A stretch of 37,770 bases of DNA, from the NCBI GenBank assembly GCA_016194505.1, contig JACQBK010000036.1:1-37770 (forward strand). The letters are read 5' to 3'. The notes under the pieces are model-generated. The model had not been told where the DNA came from, made no database searches, and saw nothing but the letters and a program-made list of their open reading frames with translations. The stretch comes from Ignavibacteriales bacterium. GTDB taxonomy: Bacteria; Bacteroidota; Ignavibacteria; UBA10030. Both the position numbers and the translations under genes were made by a program. Positions 7,628 to 16,259 of this stretch are shown piece after piece. Position 1 is the first letter of the stretch, and each line of letters starts with the position of its first letter.

Positions 7628-7900
7628 ATGGAAATTGGCGTTCATATTATTGTCAAGGGATTGGTGCAGGGGGTGGGGTTTCGCTATTATGTCGTACGGC
7701 AGGCTTCGCAACTTGGCTTACCGGGCTACGTCCATAATCTTTATAATGGAGATGTTGAGATTGAGGTAGAAGGTGATCGTTCTCTTATCGAAGAGTTTAT
7801 TAAACAAGTAAAGATTGGTCCCAGTTCCGCTCAAGTAAAAGACTTGAAAATTGAATGGACCGAATGTCAAAACAAGTTCAAAGGATTTGAGGTCAGATAA
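7628..7900 (+). CDS. acyP: Acylphosphatase
   Basis: This 90-residue cytosolic enzyme hydrolyses acyl phosphates such as acetyl phosphate and carbamoyl phosphate. The family signature VKGLVQGVGFRYYV (residues 9-22) holds the phosphate-binding loop and the catalytic arginine R19. The catalytic asparagine is N37 in YVHN, the standard 18-residue spacing from the arginine. The length is normal for the family. The stop codon touches the ispF start with no gap, so the two are co-translated. No Shine-Dalgarno site is seen before the ATG at 7628, in keeping with the short leader predicted from the promoter. Confidence 0.95.
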   Translation: MEIGVHIIVKGLVQGVGFRYYVVRQASQLGLPGYVHNLYNGDVEIEVEGDRSLIEEFIKQVKIGPSSAQVKDLKIEWTECQNKFKGFEVR

Positions 7901-8395
7901 ATGAAACAGGCATTTCCCCGCGTTGGTATAGGCTATGATGTTCACAAGTTTGCACTAAAACGAAAACTTGTCGTAGGCGGCGTAACGATTCCGTATAAGC
8001 AAGGTTTGCTTGGTCACTCGGACGCCGATGTTTTACTGCATGCCCTCTGCGACGCACTGCTCGGAGCCGGGGCATTAGGGGATATCGGTAAGCATTTTCC
8101 CGATACCCAGATGAAGTACAAAAATATTTCCAGCGTAAAGTTCCTTGCCTCTGTTGGGAAGCTTTTAAAAGAGCATAGTTTCCGCATCATCAATGTGGAC
8201 TCTACTCTGATCTTGCAGGAACCGAAGATTGCAAAGTATATTCCTGCCATGCAGAAAAACATTGCCAAGGTGTTGAATATCAAGCCTAATCAAGTTTCGA
8301 TTAAGGCAACGACGAATGAAGGTATTGGCTTTATCGGAAGAGGAGAAGGTTGCGCGGCTCTTGCAATTGCAACGATTGTTCAAAGTGTAAAATAA
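7901..8395 (+). CDS. ispF: 2-C-methyl-D-erythritol 2,4-cyclodiphosphate synthase
   Basis: This 164-residue enzyme of the MEP isoprenoid pathway converts CDP-methylerythritol 2-phosphate to the cyclodiphosphate with release of CMP, as a homotrimer. Metal ligands are visible as D13 and H15 in GYDVHKF and H47 in HSDADVLLH, matching the Asp-His-His set of the family. The C-terminal segment VSIKATTNEGIGFIGRGEG carries the conserved threonine and glutamate of the active site. The gene directly abuts acyP. It shows that this organism makes isoprenoids by the MEP route. Confidence 0.97.
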   Translation: MKQAFPRVGIGYDVHKFALKRKLVVGGVTIPYKQGLLGHSDADVLLHALCDALLGAGALGDIGKHFPDTQMKYKNISSVKFLASVGKLLKEHSFRIINVDSTLILQEPKIAKYIPAMQKNIAKVLNIKPNQVSIKATTNEGIGFIGRGEGCAALAIATIVQSVK

Positions 8396-8402
8396 ACTGC
8401 CC

Positions 8403-9029
8403 ATGGAAGATATAGTTAACAATCTCAGCGCTATCAGCCCATTGTGGGTTTATGTTGCCATTGCGAGCATTGCATATATTGAAAATATTTTCCCGCCGTT
8501 CCCAAGCGATGTTATTGTTGTGTTCGCCGGGTCGTTAATAGGCGTCGGCACTATTGATTTTACCACTGCGTTATTACTTTCAACGGTAGGAAGCACGCTC
8601 GGTTTTATGACGATGTATAAGATTGGCCATTGGTTTGGTCATCGAATTCTTGAAGAGGGTAAAATTAAATTTATCCCTAAAGAAGGCGTTTTAAAAGTTG
8701 AAAGCTGGTTCCAAAAGTACGGTTACTGGATTATTATCGCAAACAGGTTCCTCTCCGGAACACGCGCAGTTGTTTCTTTTTTTGCCGGACTGTCCGAGCT
8801 TTCGCTTATGAGAACAACAATACTGTCTTTTCTCAGCGCGATGCTATGGAATTCTATTCTCCTCTTCGCGGGACAGAAACTCGGACAAAATTGGCGAGAA
8901 ATAGGCTTTTATCTCGAAACATATACTAAGACCGTTACGGCAATCTTGGTCGTCGGTGCATTACTCGTAGCGGCTCGCTATATTTATAAGCGAACAAATA
9001 ACGCATCGCAACAGCCAAACAATAAGTAA
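8403..9029 (+). CDS. DedA/SNARE-associated-type membrane protein
   Basis: This 208-residue polytopic inner-membrane protein is of the DedA family, whose members are implicated in flipping of undecaprenyl phosphate or phospholipids and in envelope homeostasis. The N-terminal re-entrant region has YIENIFPPFPSDVIVVFAGS (residues 20-39), and the second conserved block is NRFLSGTRAVVSFFAGLSEL with the two family arginines. Four or five hydrophobic segments are visible. It begins 7 bases after ispF. Its neighbour is a PAP2 phosphatase, so the two could work together in recycling lipid carrier, which is an inference from context. Confidence 0.9.
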   Translation: MEDIVNNLSAISPLWVYVAIASIAYIENIFPPFPSDVIVVFAGSLIGVGTIDFTTALLLSTVGSTLGFMTMYKIGHWFGHRILEEGKIKFIPKEGVLKVESWFQKYGYWIIIANRFLSGTRAVVSFFAGLSELSLMRTTILSFLSAMLWNSILLFAGQKLGQNWREIGFYLETYTKTVTAILVVGALLVAARYIYKRTNNASQQPNNK

Positions 9030-9047
9030 GTGTAGAAAGACATTAGA

Positions 9048-9632
9048 GTGCTTGATTTTTTCTATTCAATTGATTTGAATATATTTTACTTCGTCAACCA
9101 GACTCTTCAAAACGCTCTGTTTGATGTCGTGATGCCGTTTGTTACCGATATCAACAAGAAACCACTGGCTCTTGTTATCGTTGGTATGTTATGGATTTTA
9201 TTGCTTTGGAAAGGCGGACGGAACGGAAAAATTGCAGCGCTGTTGCTCATTCCCACAATTGCTTTGAGTGATCAGCTCAATAGTTCGTTTTTGAAATACC
9301 TCATCGAACGTGCCCGCCCATGTCATGTGCTTTCGGATGTTCATTTGCTTGTCAGTTGCGGCAGCGGATATTCGTTCCCCTCCTCACATGCAGTCAACAA
9401 TTTTGCCGGCGCAATTGTATTGGCGTATTTCTTACCCCGCTGGACTTGGGCATTCTTTACATTTGCCGGCATCGTTGCTTTTTCCCGTGTGTATGTTGGT
9501 GTGCATTATCCATCGGATGTGCTCGGAGGTTCCATTGTTGGCTTGATGTGCGGCGGTTTGATTATCATTGTGTATAATCGGATTGAACATTGGTGGTTCA
9601 ATCGAAGAAAACAGCCGACACAAGCCCCATGA
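9048..9632 (+). CDS. PAP2-family lipid phosphatase
   Basis: This 194-residue membrane protein has the three-part acid phosphatase signature: K83 to R90-P91 (KYLIERARP), FPSSHA (110-115) and SRVYVGVHYPSD (146-157) with catalytic H115 and H153. Typical substrates are undecaprenyl pyrophosphate, phosphatidate, phosphatidylglycerophosphate or lipid A phosphate; the sequence does not decide between them. About five membrane helices are visible. The start is a GTG at 9048. The next gene starts within the stop codon of this one, so it belongs to the same transcript as lnt. Confidence 0.92.
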   Translation: MLDFFYSIDLNIFYFVNQTLQNALFDVVMPFVTDINKKPLALVIVGMLWILLLWKGGRNGKIAALLLIPTIALSDQLNSSFLKYLIERARPCHVLSDVHLLVSCGSGYSFPSSHAVNNFAGAIVLAYFLPRWTWAFFTFAGIVAFSRVYVGVHYPSDVLGGSIVGLMCGGLIIIVYNRIEHWWFNRRKQPTQAP

Positions 9633-11314
9633 TGACTGATTCTTCTCTGCTTCAGCCTTCGCCGCAAAGCAATGCCTGGTATCGTATTGCTCTTGCCGTT
9701 TCATCGGGTGTGATGCTGGGTCTTGCATTCCCGCCGTCTCCGTTGTACTCACTTGCGTATGTCGGGCTGATTCCATTGTTGCTGTTGGTCGAGATTATGA
9801 AATCAACCGGACAGCTTCTCCGTTATTCCTATTTGGCATTATTTATTTTTCATGCGCTTACCGTTTATTGGACCGGAGGATTTGTCCACGCCCATGATAC
9901 ATGGATGATGGCGGCAGGGCTTGCGTTGTTGCTTGTTCATCCAATGTTCTATTGGCCCTCGATTCTTTTATACACGTATGTCAAAAAGCGCCTTGGATTA
10001 GTTGCCGGATTGATTTCATTACCTTTTTTGTGGATTTCGTACGAGTACATCCATTCGCTTGGCGAGTTTTCTTTCCCGTGGATGACACTCGGTACTAGCC
10101 AAGCGTATGACGTATACCGGAGTCAAATAACCGAATATACGTCGGTGTACGGCTTATCGTTCATTCTTATTGCGTTCAACATCGTCGGATTTGTGTTGCT
10201 TGTAAATTTGGGAACGGGAAGATGGCGTGTTCGTTCGGCAAAATCTATTACCGCCTTTGTTACGTTGGCTTTGCTATACTTTTTGCCGTGGTTTTATGGC
10301 GCTCGTGTGATATCTCGTTATGAAAAAGAAACCAATCGTAAATCGTTAAGCGTTGGTGTGATCCAACCCAATTTTAACCCATGGGAAAAATGGGGAGAGG
10401 GGTTTATCGGTAAGTGGGATTCGTATGAACAACAGTTCAAAACATTTCAATACCAAACAAAACTTCTTGTCCAGCAACAACCAAATCTCGATCTTATCGT
10501 GTGGCCCGAGACGGCAATTCCGTTTCAAATTTTGTTGCCGACGTACTCCGGGCTTTTACAGAATATGCAGGAGACGGTGGATTCAGTCCACACACCGATT
10601 TTCACCGGCTTAGCGCATCGAATGTTTTATGATTCACTGCATGCGCCCATTACTGCAACGAAATCGCGTTATGGTAGTATTTACTTTGATGATTTTAATT
10701 CCGCAACAATCTTTACGCCGAATAATTATGTCGGACCAATCTATAAAAAAATTATCTTGGTGCCGTTTGCTGAGAGAATTCCTTACGCCGAAACATTTAG
10801 GTTTCTTATCGAGCCTCTCAAATGGAATGTCGGTATCGGCATGTGGGGAATTGGGAAAGATAGTATAATTTTCTCTCTCCCCTCAGCGGGTAACGAGCGT
10901 ATCAATTTTTCCAGCATTATTTGCTATGAATCCGTCTATCCGAATTATGTAAGGCAGTACGCCAAAAAGGGAGCGCAGTTCCTCATCATCATTTCCAACG
11001 ATAGCTGGTGGGGAAACACGTCGGGAGCGTACCAACACGCAAGCTATGCAAGCTTTCGGGCAATAGAAAACCGCAGATGGATCGTCCGTTCTACTAATGG
11101 GGGCATTTCAGCTTTTGTTGACCCTTTGGGGCGATTGCATAACGAAACGAAGCTTTACAGTGCTGCCAGCCTGACAGGTGAAATACAACCGCGCAATGAG
11201 CAAACGTTTTATACAAAACACGGCGACATCTTCGCTATCGTGTGTTTGTTTTGCTCTGGGCTATTTATTATCTTAAGCATCAGTATTTCATTACGAAAAA
11301 AAACTGCCTTCTGA
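9629..11314 (+). CDS. lnt: Apolipoprotein N-acyltransferase
   Basis: This enzyme N-acylates the N-terminal cysteine of lipoproteins at the periplasmic face of the inner membrane. From ATG 9629 it has 561 residues. About six N-terminal helices precede a nitrilase-fold domain with the full catalytic triad: E294 in [12 protein letters not shown]374 in [14 protein letters not shown] and C432 in [11 protein letters not shown]. The segment [17 protein letters not shown] is also typical. The ATG overlaps the TGA of the PAP2 gene (ATGA). A longer in-frame start at GTG 9590 is possible but overlaps more and adds nothing conserved. Mature triacylated lipoproteins made by this enzyme would be substrates of the Lol exporter encoded at 2896-6043. 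Confidence 0.95.
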   Translation: MMTDSSLLQPSPQSNAWYRIALAVSSGVMLGLAFPPSPLYSLAYVGLIPLLLLVEIMKSTGQLLRYSYLALFIFHALTVYWTGGFVHAHDTWMMAAGLALLLVHPMFYWPSILLYTYVKKRLGLVAGLISLPFLWISYEYIHSLGEFSFPWMTLGTSQAYDVYRSQITEYTSVYGLSFILIAFNIVGFVLLVNLGTGRWRVRSAKSITAFVTLALLYFLPWFYGARVISRYEKETNRKSLSVGVIQPNFNPWEKWGEGFIGKWDSYEQQFKTFQYQTKLLVQQQPNLDLIVWPETAIPFQILLPTYSGLLQNMQETVDSVHTPIFTGLAHRMFYDSLHAPITATKSRYGSIYFDDFNSATIFTPNNYVGPIYKKIILVPFAERIPYAETFRFLIEPLKWNVGIGMWGIGKDSIIFSLPSAGNERINFSSIICYESVYPNYVRQYAKKGAQFLIIISNDSWWGNTSGAYQHASYASFRAIENRRWIVRSTNGGISAFVDPLGRLHNETKLYSAASLTGEIQPRNEQTFYTKHGDIFAIVCLFCSGLFIILSISISLRKKTAF

Positions 11315-11316
11315 TT

Positions 11317-12354
11317 ATGAGCGCTATTATAGATTTGCGAAGTGATACCGTCACGAGACCAACCGCCGCTATGCGCCAAGCAATGGCTCAAGCCGAAGTT
11401 GGTGATGATGTTTTTGGCGAGGACCCGACAGTTAATAAATTGCAAACAAAAGTTGCAGAGTTGTTGGGAAAGCCCGCCTCATTGTTCACTCCAACAGGAG
11501 TGATGGCAAATCAGCTTGCATTGAAGTGCCACACCCAGCCGGGAGATGAAGTCATTGTCGAAGAAGCGTCGCATATTTTTAATTATGAAACGGCTGCACC
11601 TTCCATTCTTTCAAATGTGCAGTTGCACACCATTAAAGGAACAAGGGGAATACTTCGTGTCGAACAATTGGGGCCTGCGGTTCGCTCAAATGCGTATTAT
11701 ATGCAACGGACTTCTTTAATTTGTCTTGAAAATACGCATAACAGCGGCGGCGGGACAATCTATCCTCTTGATGAAATCAAAAGCATTAGTGCGTTTGCAA
11801 AAACAAGAGGCATTTCCTTGCATCTCGATGGCGCTCGGTTGTGGAATGTGTGGGCGGCGACAGGCATTCATCCCAAGGAATATGCGCAGTACTTCGATTC
11901 GGTTGCGGTGTGTTTCTCGAAAGGGTTGGGCGCGCCGGTTGGATCGGCATTAGCTGGATCAATAGAGCTTATTCAGAAAGCCAGAAAGTTTAGAAAAGTA
12001 TTCGGCGGAGGAATGCGGCAAGCGGGTATTATCGCCGCGGGTGCGCTTTTTGCTCTCGAGAACCACATTGACCTTCTTAAAGAGGATCACAACAAGGCGC
12101 AATTCTTCGCGCGCGCGATAGCCGCCATCCCCAATTTTGTCATTGACCTCGAAAGTGTTCAGACTAATATCGTGATTAGTGATATTTCTAAGACCGGCAA
12201 GACTGCCGATGAGATCATAGCCATACTGAAGAACAAAGGCGTTCTACTGACTGATGTGGGTCGCACCAAAATCCGAGCTGTCATGCACATGGATGTTTCG
12301 ATGGAACAAGTGGAAACCGCTGCAAATATCATAAAGGAAGTTTTTAAAGCCTGA
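11317..12354 (+). CDS. ltaE: Low-specificity L-threonine aldolase
   Basis: This 345-residue PLP enzyme of fold type I cleaves L-threonine or allo-threonine to glycine and acetaldehyde. The N-terminus [19 protein letters not shown] (residues 5-23) is the family signature. PLP contacts are the stacking H86 ([10 protein letters not shown]), D171 and R174 (HLDGARLWN), and Schiff-base lysine K202 in [11 protein letters not shown]. The ATG at 11317 is 2 bases after the lnt stop. An in-frame upstream start near 11242 would add a hydrophobic stretch that belongs to the overlapping lnt end, and is rejected. Likely role: glycine supply or threonine catabolism. Confidence 0.93.
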   Translation: MSAIIDLRSDTVTRPTAAMRQAMAQAEVGDDVFGEDPTVNKLQTKVAELLGKPASLFTPTGVMANQLALKCHTQPGDEVIVEEASHIFNYETAAPSILSNVQLHTIKGTRGILRVEQLGPAVRSNAYYMQRTSLICLENTHNSGGGTIYPLDEIKSISAFAKTRGISLHLDGARLWNVWAATGIHPKEYAQYFDSVAVCFSKGLGAPVGSALAGSIELIQKARKFRKVFGGGMRQAGIIAAGALFALENHIDLLKEDHNKAQFFARAIAAIPNFVIDLESVQTNIVISDISKTGKTADEIIAILKNKGVLLTDVGRTKIRAVMHMDVSMEQVETAANIIKEVFKA

Positions 12355-12363
12355 TTTTCCCTT

Positions 12364-12825
12364 ATGGACAAATCTAAGTTTAAATATAAAACTCAAGTGC
12401 GGGTAAGGAATTACGAAGTTGACTGGCAGGGAATTGTCCACAACGGAAATTATTTGTTGTACTTTGAAGTCGGGCGAGTTGAATATTTAAAACATATCGG
12501 CGCAAAACTTGACCTTAACACAATCCGCGGCGAATCAAAAGTCGTATTGGTACGAAATGAGATTGATTACAAGGCGCCCGCGTCTTTTGATCAACTCTTA
12601 AATGTTTATACAAGAATCTCGTTTATCAAAAATTCGAGCTTTGCGATGGAGGGAATTTTGGAAAAAGCCGATGATGGAGTAATTATCGCTTTGAATACAG
12701 CCTATCACGTTTGGCTTGATCCGGCAACAGACCGCCCGAAAACAGTGGGCACCGATTTTCGTAAATTGATTGAAGGTTTTGAGGGGAATGACTGCGATAT
12801 TCTTTGGCCTACCTATACTGTATGA
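12364..12825 (+). CDS. 4HBT-type acyl-CoA thioesterase
   Basis: This 153-residue hotdog-fold protein is of the 4-hydroxybenzoyl-CoA thioesterase/YbgC class. The motif YEVDWQGIVHNGNYLLYFEV (residues 18-37) contains the catalytic aspartate D20 and the following helix. The middle holds the strand region KVVLVRNEIDYKAPASFDQL. The natural acyl-CoA is not evident. It begins 9 bases after the aldolase stop, and its TGA overlaps the trpE start (ATGA), so it is part of the same transcript although the pathway link is unclear. Confidence 0.88.
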   Translation: MDKSKFKYKTQVRVRNYEVDWQGIVHNGNYLLYFEVGRVEYLKHIGAKLDLNTIRGESKVVLVRNEIDYKAPASFDQLLNVYTRISFIKNSSFAMEGILEKADDGVIIALNTAYHVWLDPATDRPKTVGTDFRKLIEGFEGNDCDILWPTYTV

Positions 12826-14315
12826 CCTCCTTTGAAGAATTCAAAATATTAAGTAACAAGGGGAACGTCATTCCCGTTTACGAAACGCTCCTTACAGATA
12901 CGGAAACCCCTGTTTCTGTCTATTTAAAGATTAAGAATGAGAGTCCTACGTCGTTTCTCTTAGAGAGTGTTGAAGGCGGAGAGAAGGTGGGACGATACTC
13001 GTTTCTTGGTTATAATCCGTTTATGTCGTTTTCGATTACGGGAAAAAAATTCGACATCCAGACATTCCACAAAGATGTAAAAATTTTACCGCATCTGATT
13101 TCCCCCGACGAACACCCGCTTGAAGCGCTTAAAAAAATATTTGCCCACATTAAAACCGTGCACATTCCGGGGTTGCCGCGGTTGATAGGCGGTGCGGTTG
13201 GCTATTTCGGGTACGAGACGATTCAGTTAGTCGAAAACATTCCCGTTCGTGGAAAAGACGAGCTTACTATACCTGACGCGTTGTTGATGTTCTATGATAT
13301 GATTTTAGTGTTCGATAACGTCAAGCATCAATTAGTCCTTGTTTCCAGCGCGTATGTGCCGAACAACAATCCCTCTGAATATGAGTTAAGGAAAGAATAT
13401 GATAAGGCTGTTTTTGAGATTCACAAACTCAAAAAAATCCTCCAAAAAAATATTATAACCGAGAGAGGAAAGGCGCGTTCGAATGGCGAAATGACATACG
13501 TTGTTTCAAAGGAGGAGTTTTGCAAAAGTGTCGAGCGGTGCAAACAGTATATTGTCGAAGGAGATATTTTCCAGGTCGTTCTTTCCCAGCGCTTAAAGCA
13601 AAAAGCGTCGGTTGAAGATTTTGATTTATATCGCTCATTGCGGCTCGTTAATCCATCTCCGTATATGTATTTTCTTCGGTTCAGTGGGTTTTCTATCATT
13701 GGCTCGTCCCCGGAGATATTAGTCCGTGTCGAGAATGGCATCGTAAAAACCCGACCTATTGCGGGAACGCGAAGAAGAGGCGCAACCGAGGAAGAAGACC
13801 AACAATTAGCACAGGACCTTCTCCACGATCAAAAAGAGCGTGCTGAACACCTCATGCTTGTTGACTTAGGAAGGAATGATATAGGTCGCATTAGCGAGTT
13901 TGGCACGGTGCAGGTGGATGAGCTTATGTCCATCGAAAAATACTCGCACGTCATGCATCTCGTTACGAACGTCCAGGGACGTTTAAAAAAAGGATTGTCA
14001 CAAATTGATGCGCTCTTTTCATGCTTTCCTGCAGGAACGCTTTCAGGCGCTCCCAAAATACGAGCGATGGAAATCATTGCTGAACTTGAACCCGTGAAGC
14101 GCGGCATTTACGGTGGGGCTGTCGGGTACATTGATTTTTCGGGAAACCTTGATTGTTGTATTGCTATCCGGACCATTGTTTCAAAAGATGGGACATTATA
14201 TTTTCAAGCTGGCGCCGGGCTTGTGCATGATTCTACTCCTGAGCGCGAATACGAAGAAACACTCGAAAAGCTCGCAGCAAATTTGAAAGCGTTGGAACTG
14301 TTGAAAGCAGACTGA
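12822..14315 (+). CDS. trpE: Anthranilate synthase component I
   Basis: This 497-residue protein converts chorismate to anthranilate with ammonia delivered by TrpG, the first step to tryptophan. The N-terminal domain has the tryptophan feedback-site motif LLES (residues 46-49) followed by GRYSFLGYNP. The chorismate-binding domain contains PIAGTRRRGATEEEDQQL, LVDLGRNDIGR, FPAGTLSGAPKIRAME and GGAVGYIDFSGNLDCCIAIR, all typical of TrpE and closer to it than to PabB. The ATG at 12822 overlaps the thioesterase stop; an in-frame TTG at 12804 is inside that gene and is rejected. Only trpE and trpG are here; the rest of the pathway must be elsewhere. Confidence 0.95.
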   Translation: MTSFEEFKILSNKGNVIPVYETLLTDTETPVSVYLKIKNESPTSFLLESVEGGEKVGRYSFLGYNPFMSFSITGKKFDIQTFHKDVKILPHLISPDEHPLEALKKIFAHIKTVHIPGLPRLIGGAVGYFGYETIQLVENIPVRGKDELTIPDALLMFYDMILVFDNVKHQLVLVSSAYVPNNNPSEYELRKEYDKAVFEIHKLKKILQKNIITERGKARSNGEMTYVVSKEEFCKSVERCKQYIVEGDIFQVVLSQRLKQKASVEDFDLYRSLRLVNPSPYMYFLRFSGFSIIGSSPEILVRVENGIVKTRPIAGTRRRGATEEEDQQLAQDLLHDQKERAEHLMLVDLGRNDIGRISEFGTVQVDELMSIEKYSHVMHLVTNVQGRLKKGLSQIDALFSCFPAGTLSGAPKIRAMEIIAELEPVKRGIYGGAVGYIDFSGNLDCCIAIRTIVSKDGTLYFQAGAGLVHDSTPEREYEETLEKLAANLKALELLKAD

Positions 14316-14879
14316 ATGATTTTAGTTATAGACAATTATGATTCCTTTACCTACAACCTTGTCCAGTATTTGGGCGAGCTTGGCTGCGAGCAAACCGTTG
14401 TTCGCAATGATCAAGTGACGGTTGAGGATATCAAAAAAATGCAGCCGGCGAAAATCGTTATTTCTCCCGGTCCGTGCACACCCAAGCAAGCTGGAATTTG
14501 TATCGCCGCTGTACAAGCATTACACAAAGATATACCCATCCTTGGCGTGTGTCTTGGACATCAAGCGATTGGCGAGGCGTTTGGCGGCAACGTAGTAAAA
14601 GCGCCGGCAATTTTCCATGGTAAAACTTCAGAAATATTCCACACGAATACGAAATTGTTTCAACGACTCCCTTCGCCTTTCGTTGCAACCCGATACCATT
14701 CGTTGATCGTTGAGAAGCAATCCATTCCGTCCTTTCTTGAAATCACTGCTTGGACATCTGATGGAATTGTTATGGGCATCCAACACAAGGAATATCCGAC
14801 GTTCGGCATTCAGTTCCATCCCGAATCAATCGCAACGCAGCACGGAAAAGAGATCCTCAAAAACTTTCTTAGCGTATAA
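14316..14879 (+). CDS. trpG: Anthranilate synthase component II (glutamine amidotransferase)
   Basis: This 187-residue class I amidotransferase releases ammonia from glutamine for TrpE. The nucleophile is C79 in GVCLGHQAIGEAFGG, and the partners are H168 and E170 in FGIQFHPES. The oxyanion segment SPGPCTPKQAG (50-60) is present. The ATG directly follows the trpE stop with no gap. In many bacteria one such subunit serves both TrpE and PabB, so it may also take part in folate synthesis. No terminator is visible after it. Confidence 0.95.
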   Translation: MILVIDNYDSFTYNLVQYLGELGCEQTVVRNDQVTVEDIKKMQPAKIVISPGPCTPKQAGICIAAVQALHKDIPILGVCLGHQAIGEAFGGNVVKAPAIFHGKTSEIFHTNTKLFQRLPSPFVATRYHSLIVEKQSIPSFLEITAWTSDGIVMGIQHKEYPTFGIQFHPESIATQHGKEILKNFLSV

Positions 14880-14934
14880 AAAGAAACTTAAGAGGGGATA
14901 GGTTCACCCTTATCTCAAGGAAGGAGCAGGTGTT

Positions 14935-15651
14935 ATGAATGAAACAGAGCAGCAATCTTCAAATAATCATTTGCAGGAAAAGCAGTTTCGATCATTATTG
15001 AATGCGCAAGAGGATGTTTGGCGCATTTTTCGTGTCATGGCGGAATTTGTAGATGGTTTTACGATGATGTCCAAGCAACAAAACCTCGTTTCGATTTTCG
15101 GCTCGGCTCGGATGAAACCGGGGTCTAAATATTACGAAATGGCAACGCAAGTAGCGCAGGAACTTGTGAAACGAGGCTTCAATATACTTACAGGGGGCGG
15201 ACCTGGAATTATGGAAGCCGCTAATAAAGGGGCACAGGAGCAAAAGGGAGCATCGGTGGGTGTGAATATAGAGCTTCCTCATGAACAGTCCTCGAATCCT
15301 TATGTTGATAAAGATCGGTCTGCTACGTTCAGACATTTTTTTGTACGTAAAGTTATGTTTGTTAAATATGCGCATGGGTATGTTGTCCTACCGGGAGGTT
15401 TTGGCACGCTTGATGAATTTTTTGAAGCCGTAACGCTTGTTCAGACAAAAAAAACTGTGCCATTTCCCATAATCTTAATGGGAAGTGACTATTGGCAGGG
15501 TCTTATTGATTGGATAAAAACCGTAATGCTGCAGGAAAAGACAATCTCGGCTTCCGACCTTGATCTTTTCACTATTACCGATGACCCCGTAGAAGCAGCC
15601 AATATTGTTGCGGAATTCTACGAGGTGCAAAAAATACTCACTAATTTTTAA
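14935..15651 (+). CDS. LOG-family protein (TIGR00730 type)
   Basis: This 238-residue Rossmann-fold protein is of the LOG (lysine decarboxylase-like) family; characterised members are cytokinin-type nucleoside 5'-monophosphate phosphoribohydrolases. The motifs are FGSARMKPGSKYYEMA, LTGGGPGIMEAANKGA (residues 85-100) and PGGFGTLDE (153-161) with the family glutamate, and arginine/lysine at RKVMF (138-142). The N-terminal 45-residue helical extension is usual in the longer subgroup. A strong Shine-Dalgarno site GGAAGGAG precedes the ATG, unlike most genes here. The bacterial substrate is probably a nucleoside monophosphate; a true lysine decarboxylase role is not supported. Confidence 0.88.
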   Translation: MNETEQQSSNNHLQEKQFRSLLNAQEDVWRIFRVMAEFVDGFTMMSKQQNLVSIFGSARMKPGSKYYEMATQVAQELVKRGFNILTGGGPGIMEAANKGAQEQKGASVGVNIELPHEQSSNPYVDKDRSATFRHFFVRKVMFVKYAHGYVVLPGGFGTLDEFFEAVTLVQTKKTVPFPIILMGSDYWQGLIDWIKTVMLQEKTISASDLDLFTITDDPVEAANIVAEFYEVQKILTNF

Positions 15652-15663
15652 GCTATTTCTCCC

Positions 15664-15692
15664 TTGCATCTTGTAAAGGGTTTGTTTATATT
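15664..15692 (+). promoter_or_regulatory. Sigma70-like promoter of the rimP-nusA-infB operon
   Basis: TTGCAT at 15664-15669 and TATATT at 15687-15692 are spaced by 17 bases. The predicted start near 15699 lies only about 12 bases before a terminator hairpin, so the leader would be subject to termination. Confidence 0.7.
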
Positions 15693-15710
15693 GACATACC
15701 ACGTTTTATG

Positions 15711-15739
15711 ATAGCCCGCCTTTCCGGGCTATTTTTTTT
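15711..15739 (+). terminator. Intrinsic terminator in the rimP leader
   Basis: The perfect 8-pair stem ATAGCCCG (15711-15718) / CGGGCTAT (15725-15732), with loop CCTTTC, runs into a T tract ending at 15739. It can end read-through from the LOG gene, but it also lies downstream of the promoter at 15664-15692 and so could attenuate the operon. Confidence 0.88.
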
Positions 15740-15753
15740 GGAAAGAACATAAG

Positions 15754-16209
15754 ATGTCCGAAATCGAAGAGAAAATCACGAATTTAGTTCAGGGCTTGTT
15801 GGAAGGAAAGGAAATATTCCTCGTTAATGTTGCCATTCGGGGTGAACGTGGATCCAAGATTGCGCAAGTGTATATCGATACAGATCGAGGGATAACAATA
15901 GGAGAGTGTGCGGAAATTAGCAGGGAGCTTAGGAAAGCAGTAGATGAAGCTGACATTTTTCAAGGTGCATATCATCTTGAGGTCTCGTCGCCTGGTATAG
16001 ATAAGCCTCTCCGGCTTTTAAGGCAGTATCACAAAAATATCGGCAGACCATTTGAAGTCACCTATCGGGAACATGAGGGGTCGAGTAGTTTTATCGGCAA
16101 GCTGACAGCACTGACGGATGACCGATTGACTTTTACCCCGAACAAGGGCGAACCCAAAACGATCGTATTTTCACAAATCATAGAGTCGAAACTACAGCTT
16201 CCTTGGTAA
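15754..16209 (+). CDS. rimP: Ribosome maturation factor RimP
   Basis: This 151-residue cytosolic protein is needed for maturation of the 30S subunit. The N-terminal domain contains GSKIAQVYIDTDRGITIGEC and the highly conserved YHLEVSSPGIDKPLR segment (about residues 73-87), followed by the Sm-like C-terminal domain with the pattern GKLTALTDDRLTF. Size and position as first gene of the nusA-infB operon are standard. The TAA stop lies inside a small hairpin at 16205-16219. Confidence 0.95.
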   Translation: MSEIEEKITNLVQGLLEGKEIFLVNVAIRGERGSKIAQVYIDTDRGITIGECAEISRELRKAVDEADIFQGAYHLEVSSPGIDKPLRLLRQYHKNIGRPFEVTYREHEGSSSFIGKLTALTDDRLTFTPNKGEPKTIVFSQIIESKLQLPW

Positions 16210-16219
16210 CGTAGTTACC
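16205..16219 (+). promoter_or_regulatory. Hairpin over the rimP stop codon
   Basis: GGTAAC (16205-16210) pairs perfectly with GTTACC (16214-16219) across the triloop GTA, and the rimP stop TAA (16207-16209) is inside the left arm. It lies 40 bases before the nusA start, in the only sizeable gap between rimP and nusA. A role in spacing or message stability is possible but unproven. Confidence 0.4.
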
Positions 16220-16259
16220 GTGGAATAAGAAACGTTAAAGTTTATTGTTGGAGGAATGA

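Noticed and set aside
9310-9577. Two short plus-strand open frames inside the PAP2 gene
   Set aside because: They are alternative frames of a gene whose three active-site motifs are intact in the main frame.
15691-15712. TTGACA followed by TATGAT upstream of rimP as the promoter
   Set aside because: The spacing is only 10 bases; the TTGCAT-N17-TATATT pair just upstream has normal spacing and fits the window's pattern.
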